This document shows positions 6,841-12,337 of a stretch of DNA of 12,337 nucleotides, one piece after another. Source of the DNA: JAATFY01 sp049276515. GTDB lineage: Bacteria; Pseudomonadota; Alphaproteobacteria; UBA9219. Positions within the stretch are counted from its first letter, which is position 1, and every line of letters begins with the position of its first letter. Location of the stretch: assembly GCA_049276515.1 (NCBI GenBank), contig JBASWO010000106.1, positions 1-12,337 of the forward strand. The letters run 5' to 3'. The notes under the pieces were generated by a model. The model searched no databases and had not been told where the DNA came from. It worked only from the letters and a program-made list of their open reading frames with translations. A program made the translations under genes and the position numbers.

Positions 6841-7650
6841 ATGACTCTCATCACACTCAAAACCCCACAGCCACGTGTTCTTGGTGCCGTAAATTGGCTA
6901 GGTCTTAAAACACTGATTGGCAAAGAGACCGGACGCTTTATCAAGGTTTATGCGCAAACAATTGTAGCGCCTGTTATCACGACCTTGCTTTTCTACCTGG
7001 TCTTTTCTCTAGCTCTTGGTGGTGCGGAACGTACCATTGGTGATGTGCCGTATATGGCTTTTTTAGCGCCAGGGCTGATCATGATGTCGATGACCCAAAA
7101 CGCTTTCGCCAATACATCATCTTCAATGGTGATTTCAAAAATACAGGGCAATATTGTCGATGTTCTTATGCCGCCACTCTCAGCTCTTGAGCTGATGTTG
7201 GGTTTTACGATAGGTGGCATTGTGCGCGGGATCGTAGTCGGTCTTGTTTCGATAATTGCTCTTGCACCCTTGATGGATATTCACATTCTACATGCCGGTT
7301 ATATCATTTATCACGCCTTGATGGGTTCAATGATGTTGGCATTGCTTGGTTTGATCGGCGGTATTTGGTCTAACAAATTTGATCATCTAGCGGCGGTACA
7401 AAACTTCATTATCATGCCCGCAACTTTCCTTTCAGGTACTTTTTACACAGCAGATCGCTTGCCACAGGGGTGGCAGTTCTTGTGTCATCTCAATCCCTTC
7501 TTTTATATGATTGATGGTTTCCGTTATGGGTTCATTGGCATATCAGACGGCACGCTCGGCACAGGTCTTATTGTTCTTGCAATTATCAACGTCGTTCTTG
7601 TTGCATTGGCCTACACGATGATTGCCCGCGGTTACAAACTTAAATCCTAA
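6841..7650 (+). CDS. ABC-2 type transporter permease without an adjacent ATPase
   Basis: A 269-residue ABC-2 family membrane subunit. It starts with an amphipathic segment (NWLGLKTLIGKETGRF, 18-33) and then has about six helices (near 40-60, 71-92, 118-143, 152-176, 185-202 and 240-261). The family signature near the C-terminal end is clear: MPATFLSGTFY (192-202), then LP..W and LNPFFYMIDGFRYGFIG (217-233). It belongs to the NodJ-like branch by pattern. No ATPase gene is adjacent; the nearest lies on the opposite strand at 3674-4420 beside its own permease. The gene sits 49 bases after argF and 11 bases before argD, on the same strand, so it is probably in their transcript. The only ribosome-binding-like AGGG is one base from the ATG, too close to be normal. 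The substrate is unknown. Confidence 0.9.
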   Translation: MTLITLKTPQPRVLGAVNWLGLKTLIGKETGRFIKVYAQTIVAPVITTLLFYLVFSLALGGAERTIGDVPYMAFLAPGLIMMSMTQNAFANTSSSMVISKIQGNIVDVLMPPLSALELMLGFTIGGIVRGIVVGLVSIIALAPLMDIHILHAGYIIYHALMGSMMLALLGLIGGIWSNKFDHLAAVQNFIIMPATFLSGTFYTADRLPQGWQFLCHLNPFFYMIDGFRYGFIGISDGTLGTGLIVLAIINVVLVALAYTMIARGYKLKS

Positions 7651-7661
7651 AGGAAACTATA

Positions 7662-8861
7662 ATGGCCGAGTTGATTAAGCCCGAAGATATGCCTGCTTTG
7701 ATGCCTGTTTATGCGCGCGCCGATGTTTATTTTGAGCGCGGCGAGGGTTGCTATCTCTTTGATGATAAGAACAATCGTTATCTCGATTTTATTGGCGGCA
7801 TCGCTGTAACAGGTCTCGGTCATGCGCATCCTTATGTGACACAAGCTCTCAAGGACCAAGCCGACAAGCTTTGGATTACCTCAAACATCTTTAAAACGCA
7901 TAATGGCGATAAGCTTGCCAAGCGCTTGGTTGATCTTACGTTTGCCGATACAGTCTTTTTTCAGAACTCAGGCGTTGAAGCTTGGGAGTGTGGCGTTAAA
8001 GTTATTCGTAAATATTTTAGCAGCATTGGCCAGCCACAACGTTACCGTGTCATCAGTTTTCAGGGCTGTTTTCACGGCCGCACACTCGCTGCTATCGCTG
8101 CTGCTAAAACTGAGAAAATGATTGGCGGTTTTGGTCCTGTTACTGATGGCTTTGATCAAGTTGCATGGGGCAATCTGAACGAAGTTCGTAATGCGATCAC
8201 AGCTGAAACTGCAGCCATTATGATTGAGCCCGTTGTGGGTGAGGGTGGCATGAAAGCAGCCACGGCTGAATTCCTACAACAACTTCGCCAAACTTGTGAT
8301 GAATTTGGCTTGTTGCTTTATTTCGATGAAATTCAATGCGGCATGGGTCGCACAGGAAAACTTTTTGCGCATGAGTGGGCGGGGGTTACGCCGGATGTCA
8401 TGTGTATTGCGAAAGCCTTAGGGAATGGTTTTCCGATTGGTGCTTGCCTGGCAACAGCTAAAGCTGCGCAAGGTATGACAGCTGGGACGCACGGCTCAAC
8501 CTATGGCGGCAATCCTTTGGCAACAGCTGTTGGAAATGCAGTTCTTGATATTATGACTAAACCTGGCTTCTTTGATGATGTTAAGAAGAAGGGCGATTAT
8601 CTTGAAAAGAAGATGAAGGAATTGGTTCAAAAGCATCCGAAGGTGTTTACAGGTCATCGCGGTAAAGGCTTGATGCAGGGCCTTGTTTGTATTCCTTTAA
8701 ATACTGACGTCGTCAAAGAACTACGCGATGAAAAGCTGCTGTCGCTAGGAGCGGGTGATAATGTGGTTCGCTTCTTGCCGCCTTTGATTGTTACAGAAAC
8801 TCAAATCAATGATGCTGTCGCTATCATCGATAAGGTAGCTTTAAAAATGGGGGCCAAATGA
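7662..8861 (+). CDS. argD: acetylornithine aminotransferase family protein (ArgD-like)
   Basis: A class III pyridoxal-phosphate aminotransferase of 399 residues, the usual length for ArgD. The expected reaction interconverts N-acetylglutamate semialdehyde and N-acetylornithine in arginine synthesis; many ArgD enzymes also serve lysine synthesis. Motifs are NSGVEAWE (102-109, cofactor phosphate), FHGRTLAA (137-144), FDEIQCGMGRTG (221-232, with Asp222 and Gln225 contacting the cofactor), the Schiff-base lysine Lys251 in CIAKALGNGFPIG (248-260) and GTHGSTYGGNPL (275-286). A good Shine-Dalgarno, AAAGGA, overlaps the stop of the preceding permease gene. argF in the same run supports the arginine role. 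Closely related ornithine or succinylornithine aminotransferases cannot be excluded by motif alone. The stop overlaps the next start as ATGA. Confidence 0.92.
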   Translation: MAELIKPEDMPALMPVYARADVYFERGEGCYLFDDKNNRYLDFIGGIAVTGLGHAHPYVTQALKDQADKLWITSNIFKTHNGDKLAKRLVDLTFADTVFFQNSGVEAWECGVKVIRKYFSSIGQPQRYRVISFQGCFHGRTLAAIAAAKTEKMIGGFGPVTDGFDQVAWGNLNEVRNAITAETAAIMIEPVVGEGGMKAATAEFLQQLRQTCDEFGLLLYFDEIQCGMGRTGKLFAHEWAGVTPDVMCIAKALGNGFPIGACLATAKAAQGMTAGTHGSTYGGNPLATAVGNAVLDIMTKPGFFDDVKKKGDYLEKKMKELVQKHPKVFTGHRGKGLMQGLVCIPLNTDVVKELRDEKLLSLGAGDNVVRFLPPLIVTETQINDAVAIIDKVALKMGAK

Positions 8862-9463
8862 AACCGTTCTACCTTCACCTTGCACTCTCTTTCCTGCTGA
8901 TCTTGTCGGCTTGCGCCAGTGATGGTGATGAGGATAAAGAGAAAGAACAGGAAAAAGAAAAGCTTGAGCAGGAAGCTAAAGAGCAAGAAGAGGCGGCTGC
9001 TAAAAGGCTGACAAATATCTGTCCCCAAGTTGCCATCCTGCGCGAACTTGAGGGTATTCGTGATTATGGTACTGAAAAAGCAGATCCAGCTGAATTTGTT
9101 GCCGCTGCTAAAATGGTGACCGTAAGTGGTGAGTGCGAATATCAAGAAGAGGGCGTTGATATTTCTTACAATCTACGCATTCAAGCTGGCAAAGGCCCAC
9201 GTCTTGGCGGTAACCGCGCAACGTTTCCATATTTTGTCGCTGTAGTTGATCCGGGCAAGAATATAGTGAGTAAGGAAAAAATGACGCTTGAGGTTCGCTT
9301 TCCATCAGACAGCAAGCTTACGGAAAGCTATGAAGAGTTTCGTGTCTTTATCCCGCTGACAAAAGAGCAGCGTGAAATGAGCTCAAACTATCAAGTTTTG
9401 ATGGGTTTTCAACTGACGCAAGAACAGTTGGATGCTCTGCGAGCGGAGCGTAATCAAAAGTAA
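8858..9463 (+). CDS. putative lipoprotein of unknown function
   Basis: This 201-residue product begins with a lipoprotein signal peptide: Lys2, a hydrophobic stretch (5-16) and the lipobox LSAC, making Cys19 the lipidated residue. Residues 22-50 are almost only Asp, Glu, Lys, Gln and Ala and probably form a charged helix or spacer. The globular part (about 54-196) contains a second cysteine at 55 (ICPQVAILREL), a third in GECEY, a GKGPRLGG turn, the segment ATFPYFVAVVDPG and the ending YQVLMGFQLTQEQLDALR. I recall similar uncharacterised lipoproteins in alphaproteobacteria, but no function is known to me. It overlaps argD by four bases (ATGA), so it is translated from the same mRNA. Its stop abuts the convergent gene. 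Localisation to the outer or inner membrane facing the periplasm is inferred from the signal. Confidence 0.85.
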   Translation: MKPFYLHLALSFLLILSACASDGDEDKEKEQEKEKLEQEAKEQEEAAAKRLTNICPQVAILRELEGIRDYGTEKADPAEFVAAAKMVTVSGECEYQEEGVDISYNLRIQAGKGPRLGGNRATFPYFVAVVDPGKNIVSKEKMTLEVRFPSDSKLTESYEEFRVFIPLTKEQREMSSNYQVLMGFQLTQEQLDALRAERNQK

Positions 9464-9871
9464 TTAAGCAGCAGCTAAACGAGCTCGAGCTGAAATGCCG
9501 TGACTATTCAAAACCAGCGTTTTGTTTAAGAGTTTACGATCACGGTCTGTTACTTTTTCATGAGCAGCCGAGAGTTCACGACCAGCTTTAATGACTTGCT
9601 GGAGTGTCGAATGCTTCGGATCATGGGGCTTCTGTACAACGTGGCCTTGTTCATCCAGCGTTACAATAATATCTGTACCATTCGGGGCCATGACACCAAC
9701 TAGCTTGCAGTCCCCATATTCGCGCCATAACCGAGCATTCATTTCAGTCAGAGATCTGGACTTAAGAAAAATATTCGCACAAGTTGCGGCGCCTGCCGCA
9801 GAATAGGCTTCGGTCAGATCAGGGATCTTGGCGTGCAGTTCGGCTGAGAAAAAAGCAACTTCAACGGCCAT
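9464..9871 (-). CDS. hypothetical protein, 135 residues
   Basis: I do not recognise this family. The product has no signal peptide or membrane helix. Residues 8-40 look helical with two small-residue patches (AYSAAGAATCANIF). Residues 46-75 contain a strand-like segment (CKLVGVMAPNGTDIIVTLDEQG) suggesting a small alpha/beta fold that handles a ligand or nucleic acid. The C-terminal 40 residues are basic and helical (VTDRDRKLLNKTLVLNSHGISARARLAAA). The ATG at 9871 is well supported: AGGGGA on the minus strand (9880-9885) lies eight bases upstream and a promoter is visible beyond it. The gene stands alone, convergent with the lipoprotein gene and downstream, on the same strand, of the fliP operon. 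A flagellar or cell-cycle link is possible by position only. Confidence 0.72.
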   Translation of the reverse strand: MAVEVAFFSAELHAKIPDLTEAYSAAGAATCANIFLKSRSLTEMNARLWREYGDCKLVGVMAPNGTDIIVTLDEQGHVVQKPHDPKHSTLQQVIKAGRELSAAHEKVTDRDRKLLNKTLVLNSHGISARARLAAA

Positions 9872-9906
9872 GAAAATAGTCCCCTAGCTCGGTTAATGTT
9901 GCCCTT

Positions 9907-9934
9907 TATATATTTTTTGGCATGCGTTGAGCAA
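9907..9934 (-). promoter_or_regulatory. probable promoter of the 135-residue hypothetical gene
   Basis: Read on the minus strand, TTGCTC (9934-9929) and TATATA (9912-9907) are 16 bases apart. A start of transcription near 9900 would give a leader of about 29 bases that contains the AGGGGA ribosome binding site. The -35 box matches the consensus only at TTG and C. The site lies in the 111-base gap after fliP, so the gene need not depend on flagellar read-through. Confidence 0.45.
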
Positions 9935-9982
9935 TGTAAATCAATAATTTCTAAGGAATATCAATTAGTTATGACTGAAGCT

Positions 9983-10828
9983 TTATCCGCCGCCATAACT
10001 CTGAATAAGGCTGCCACAGATCAAATACCAACCGTCTACAAGAACAAAGAAGATGATCTTAAAGGGGAGAGAGATGATGGAAGGTGGGAGCATCATCATA
10101 CCCATAGACATCAGGATTGATGCGATCACCATGTCAATGATGAGAAAGGGTAAAAAGAGCAAAAAGCCAATCTCAAAGGCGCGCCGCAATTCTGAAATCA
10201 TAAAAGCAGGTATCAAAGCACGTAAAGAGACTTCTTCTTTCGCGGGCTTTGCTGCTTGATCGGCAGGCTTAGCGGGTGCTGGAGTTGCATTCGTAGCAGG
10301 CGGTTTGTTCGCCGCACTCTTGGCTTCAGCAGCTTTGCTAATCTCAACAAAGAGCGCGATATCTTTTTGCCTTGTATGTTTCAGCATAAAATCGTGGAAC
10401 GGCTCGATCATGCGTCCAAAAGCTGTCTCTTCATCCAGCTGATTGTTCATCATGGGGCGTACGCCGTTTTCCCAAGCCTGATCAAAGGTTGGCTGCATAA
10501 TAAACATCGTTAGAAAGAGAGCGAGACTGATCAACACCACATTGGGTGGCGTTTGCTGTGTGCCAAGAGCAGTGCGTAAGAAGGAGAGAACAACGACCAC
10601 GCGTGTAAAGCACGTCACCATAACCAGAATGGATGGTGCTAAAGACAAAACAGTGATGAGCAAAACGATCTGAACTAATCGAGCGCTGGTCGTAGGGCCT
10701 TGGCCTAAATCAAAATTGACGGCTTGGGCTAAAGCCTCATGTGGGCCGTAAAGCACGAAAAGCCCGGCAAGGCCAAAGAGCAAAAGGGCCAACTTTGTTT
10801 TCGTGAATGTGTAGGGTTTAAACGTCAT
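9983..10828 (-). CDS. fliP: flagellar type III export protein FliP
   Basis: FliP forms, with FliQ and FliR, the membrane export gate of the flagellar type III secretion apparatus. The 281-residue product has a signal peptide (hydrophobic 12-28, likely cleavage after ALAQA near 36). Next come the conserved LVMVTCFTRVVVVLSFLRTALGTQQTPPN region (68-96) and a periplasmic segment. The diagnostic C-terminal half follows: LRALIPAFMISELRRAFEIG (202-221), LPFLIIDMVIASILMSMGMM (226-245) and LPFKIIFFVLVDGW (254-267). Compared with E. coli FliP (245 residues) there is an extra Ala/Pro/Lys-rich low-complexity stretch (about 166-198) in the periplasmic loop just before the second signature. The start overlaps the fliO stop as ATGA. 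It is the last gene of the four-gene minus-strand operon. No clear terminator hairpin is seen after it. Confidence 0.97.
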   Translation of the reverse strand: MTFKPYTFTKTKLALLLFGLAGLFVLYGPHEALAQAVNFDLGQGPTTSARLVQIVLLITVLSLAPSILVMVTCFTRVVVVLSFLRTALGTQQTPPNVVLISLALFLTMFIMQPTFDQAWENGVRPMMNNQLDEETAFGRMIEPFHDFMLKHTRQKDIALFVEISKAAEAKSAANKPPATNATPAPAKPADQAAKPAKEEVSLRALIPAFMISELRRAFEIGFLLFLPFLIIDMVIASILMSMGMMMLPPSIISLPFKIIFFVLVDGWYLICGSLIQSYGGG

Positions 10829-11142
10829 GAAGCGTTTTTTGTCGGCAAAGAGGTAACGGAGGCTTTGTTCAGATTCGGTGCAACCACTATATCCTGATTA
10901 AGGCCAAGCAACAGCAAATGTTCTTGGCCATCGCAACGGATAATGACAAGGCGCCTGCGAACATCAAGCGCCATGCTTTCAACCAGCTCAAGGCGGCGTG
11001 CTGGTCCCGCTGTTCCGGGTAAGCGCATGCCGCGCAGGCTCATATATTTTAGGACATAGCCCAGGGCGGCAATGAGGCCGAAGACAACAACAAAGGCAAT
11101 TAATATACGTACCCAGGAAATGCTTTCGGGATCTGGATTCAT
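10825..11142 (-). CDS. fliO: flagellar biosynthesis protein FliO
   Basis: FliO is a small membrane protein that helps FliP assemble into the flagellar export gate. The 105-residue product has one membrane helix (about 11-31), a short Arg-rich stretch after it and a small cytoplasmic domain with the typical pattern RLELVESMALDVRRRLVIIRCDGQEHLLLLG (50-80). This domain closely follows the FliO family pattern. The position immediately before fliP, with a four-base ATGA overlap, is decisive. The short, poorly conserved C-terminal tail is normal for the family. The start also overlaps the preceding small gene as ATGA, so all four genes are probably translationally coupled. Confidence 0.9.
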   Translation of the reverse strand: MNPDPESISWVRILIAFVVVFGLIAALGYVLKYMSLRGMRLPGTAGPARRLELVESMALDVRRRLVIIRCDGQEHLLLLGLNQDIVVAPNLNKASVTSLPTKNAS

Positions 11143-11399
11143 GAAGACGGTCCGTTTTGTTTGCTGTTATGCATATCGCGCATTCTTTGCTCAAACGCAT
11201 TCATCTGTTCAACCACTTTGATGAGTTCTGGCAGACATTTATCATGCATTTCTTTAGGAGCTTTTTGTACGGCTTCGCAAGCATTTGTAACTTCAGCCAG
11301 GAGCGTGGTGATGTCAGGCATATAGCCCGCTTTTAAAACGTCATCAGCAGCTGAGAGGTATTTCTTGATGGCGTCTAGTTGCTCGAGCGGGTTGGTCAT
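11139..11399 (-). CDS. small helical protein in the flagellar operon
   Basis: An 86-residue protein with no membrane segment or signal. The sequence is predicted from its pattern to be almost wholly helical, with heptad-like hydrophobic spacing in 4-25, 29-47 and 55-77, and two cysteines (41 and 55). It is encoded between the FlhB-like gene and fliO with four-base overlaps on both sides, so it is almost certainly a real gene co-translated with flagellar export components. Its size and helical nature recall FliT- or FlgN-type chaperones, but I see no motif that proves this. The function is best left open. Its start at 11399 is fixed by the ATGA overlap with the preceding stop. Confidence 0.75.
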   Translation of the reverse strand: MTNPLEQLDAIKKYLSAADDVLKAGYMPDITTLLAEVTNACEAVQKAPKEMHDKCLPELIKVVEQMNAFEQRMRDMHNSKQNGPSS

Positions 11400-11734
11400 G
11401 GCTTACCCTCTTGTGGAGGTTGTTGCAGCTGCGCGTTAGCTTGATAGACGCGGGCGAGAATCTCGGCCACAGCAATAATAGCTTCACTAGGGATGGGGGT
11501 ATCAAGATCAAGTTTTGCGAGTAATTCAGCCAAATCAGCGTCCTCGCGTACTTTGACCCCTTTGGCAAAAGCCAATTCGAGTATTTGTTCCGCTAGCTTC
11601 CCGCGGCCTGAGGCTATAATCTTGGGGAGAGAATCGGGATTACCCCCTTCGCCCTTAATCGCCACTGCAACCGACCGGGCTCCGGGCGTTTTAAGTGGAG
11701 AAAAAGCTGAGGGAGAGTCCTTATTTTCGGTCAT
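11396..11734 (-). CDS. stand-alone FlhB C-terminal domain-like protein (FhlB/FlhX type)
   Basis: This 112-residue protein matches only the cytoplasmic C-terminal domain of FlhB/YscU, the substrate-specificity switch of flagellar type III export. Visible family elements are SVAVAIKG (21-28), PKIIASGRGKLAEQILELAFAKGVKVRED (37-65), LAELLAKLDLDTPIPSEAIIAVAEILARVYQ (68-98). The membrane domain of FlhB is absent, and the NPTH autocleavage motif that normally precedes the AVALKY strand is also missing: residues 15-20 read KTPGAR. Short FlhB-tail homologues of this sort are known and can partly replace the FlhB tail in enteric bacteria. Here it is the first gene of the operon leading to fliO and fliP. 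The ATG at 11734 has a moderate AGG-type ribosome binding site. A full-length FlhB must be elsewhere. Confidence 0.85.
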   Translation of the reverse strand: MTENKDSPSAFSPLKTPGARSVAVAIKGEGGNPDSLPKIIASGRGKLAEQILELAFAKGVKVREDADLAELLAKLDLDTPIPSEAIIAVAEILARVYQANAQLQQPPQEGKP

Positions 11735-11817
11735 TTCAAGAGCCTAGCCCAATCCATGTCTAAAGGCCAATCGACCAGTTTTTACCCTTTTTTAACTGTC
11801 CGGGCAGCACAATGTTC

Positions 11818-11867
11818 CGGCGCAGCAACGGTTGCGCCGATGTCACGCCATGTCCGACCTCGTGACA
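11818..11867 (+). repeat. two adjacent stem-loops in the flgB leader
   Basis: CGGCGCA (11818-11824) is the exact reverse complement of TGCGCCG (11833-11839). The pairing extends inward by a G-T and a C-G pair, giving a nine-pair stem with a four-base loop. One base later, TGTCACG (11841-11847) matches CGTGACA (11861-11867) perfectly with a 13-base loop. The second stem ends on the first A of the flgB AGGAGA ribosome binding site. No T-run follows, so these are not intrinsic terminators. They may be an RNA leader structure or tandem protein-binding sites. Confidence 0.6.
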
Positions 11868-11872
11868 GGAGA
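11867..11872 (+). promoter_or_regulatory. flgB ribosome binding site
   Basis: AGGAGA sits seven bases before the ATG at 11880. It fixes the flgB start against the in-frame upstream TTG (11832) and ATG (11850), neither of which has a Shine-Dalgarno. Its first base is the last base of the upstream inverted repeat. Confidence 0.8.
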
Positions 11873-11879
11873 TAGAAAT

Positions 11880-12278
11880 ATGGAAACGAACAGTTCCGGC
11901 CTTCTCGATCTTCTTAAACAGAAGATGAGCTACTTAAACCAAAGACAGGCCGTGCTTGCGGAAAACGTCGCTAATTCTTCTACGCCTGGTTACAAGGCGC
12001 GCGATCTATCGCCCTTTAGCTTTGGTGATGCCTTAAAGCAGGCCAATGTTGGCATGCATGTTACGAACAGCAATCATATTATTCCAGCTTCGATGGCTGG
12101 TGTGAATGCAAAGAGCATCAAGGCCAAAACCTATGAGACGATGCCATCTGGTAATTCTGTCAATGTTGAAGATGAAATGATGAAAGTATCAAAGACGGCC
12201 GTTGATTATAAGGAAGTCTCTTCCATTTATAAAAAGATCAGTGGAATGCTCAAGATTGCTCTGAAAGGCAGCGTCTAA
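11880..12278 (+). CDS. flgB: flagellar basal-body rod protein FlgB
   Basis: FlgB forms part of the proximal rod of the flagellar basal body in the periplasm. It is exported by the flagellar type III apparatus, so no signal peptide is expected and none is seen. The 132-residue length is typical. The N-terminal rod signature is clear: LLKQKMSYLNQRQAVLAENVANSSTPGYKARD (11-42). The C-terminal rod helix follows PSGNSVNVEDEMMKVSKTAVDY (89-110). It is the first gene of a plus-strand operon, divergent from the fliOP operon, and overlaps the next start by one base (TAATG). The start is set by a strong ribosome binding site. Structured repeats just upstream may affect its translation. Confidence 0.96.
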   Translation: METNSSGLLDLLKQKMSYLNQRQAVLAENVANSSTPGYKARDLSPFSFGDALKQANVGMHVTNSNHIIPASMAGVNAKSIKAKTYETMPSGNSVNVEDEMMKVSKTAVDYKEVSSIYKKISGMLKIALKGSV

Positions 12279-12337
12279 TGGCAAAAGAAGTTACCGATAT
12301 TTTTGCAATTTCCGGCTCCGCGCTACAAGCGCAGGAT
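12278..12337 (+). CDS. flgC: flagellar basal-body rod protein FlgC, 5' part only
   Basis: The window ends after 20 codons: MAKEVTDIFAISGSALQAQD. The pattern IFAISGSALQAQ matches the N-terminal rod-protein signature of FlgC, and flgC is the normal partner after flgB. The ATG overlaps the last base of the flgB stop codon, so the two are translationally coupled. The assignment rests on a short stretch plus gene order, and the rest of the gene lies beyond the right edge. Confidence 0.85.
   Translation, partial: MAKEVTDIFAISGSALQAQD

Noticed and set aside
8801..9145. Minus-strand 114-codon frame with a Phe/Leu-rich stretch
   Set aside because: It is the antisense shadow of the Glu/Lys-rich part of the lipoprotein gene; GAA/AAG repeats read backwards give TTC/CTT.
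9896..10120. Plus-strand 74-codon reading frame after the hypothetical gene
   Set aside because: Most of it is antisense to the conserved 3' end of fliP, its start has no ribosome binding site and the product resembles no protein.
11840..11875. Possible 11-codon, arginine-rich leader peptide (ATG 11840 to TAG 11875) covering the second stem-loop
   Set aside because: It uses five different arginine codons, which is curious, but it has no ribosome binding site and the composition follows from the repeat and the Shine-Dalgarno sequence.
11832..11879. Longer FlgB start at TTG 11832 or ATG 11850
   Set aside because: Neither has a ribosome binding site, and both lie inside the inverted repeats. 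ATG 11880 has AGGAGA seven bases upstream and gives the normal FlgB N-terminus.

Overview
The window looks like a chromosomal segment of a motile Gram-negative bacterium, most likely an alphaproteobacterium of moderate GC. The evidence is the combination of a compact FtsY, an argD/argF biosynthetic block, a stand-alone FlhB C-terminal-domain gene next to fliO and fliP, and a divergent flgB-flgC operon. I cannot name a genus from the sequence alone. No tRNA, rRNA, CRISPR array, insertion sequence or prophage signature is visible, and every substantial gene looks intact.

Layout. Positions 1-134 hold no gene I can support, only a possible ftsY promoter. ftsY (135-1067) encodes the signal-recognition-particle receptor. 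After a 94-base AT-rich gap comes an AMP nucleosidase (1162-2862) with an extra N-terminal helix-turn-helix-like domain. Its promoter carries two overlapping palindromes and lies so close to the ATG that the mRNA should be leaderless. Ending back-to-back with it on the minus strand is a two-gene ABC-2 exporter (ATPase 3674-4420, permease 2863-3702). A 145-base divergent intergenic region follows.

The plus-strand run 4566-9463 is probably one transcript. It encodes a membrane PAS/HD-GYP-type protein whose catalytic residues appear lost, ornithine carbamoyltransferase (argF), an ABC-2 permease without an ATPase gene beside it, an acetylornithine-type aminotransferase (argD), and a lipoprotein. 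ArgD and ArgF supply steps of arginine synthesis. Why a sensor-like protein and an orphan exporter subunit share their transcript is not explained.

From 9464 to the end the strand bias changes. A 135-residue protein of unknown function is encoded on the minus strand with its own promoter. It is followed by a tightly overlapping minus-strand flagellar operon read as FlhB C-domain-like protein, a small helical protein, fliO, fliP (11734 down to 9983), in which each start overlaps the previous stop as ATGA. Divergent from it, flgB and the beginning of flgC run off the right edge. The flgB leader contains two adjacent inverted repeats ending at the ribosome binding site.

The most interesting points are the helix-turn-helix/AMP-nucleosidase fusion with palindromic sites over its own promoter (a possible self-regulating enzyme), the degenerate HD-GYP protein leading the arginine operon, and the structured flgB leader.
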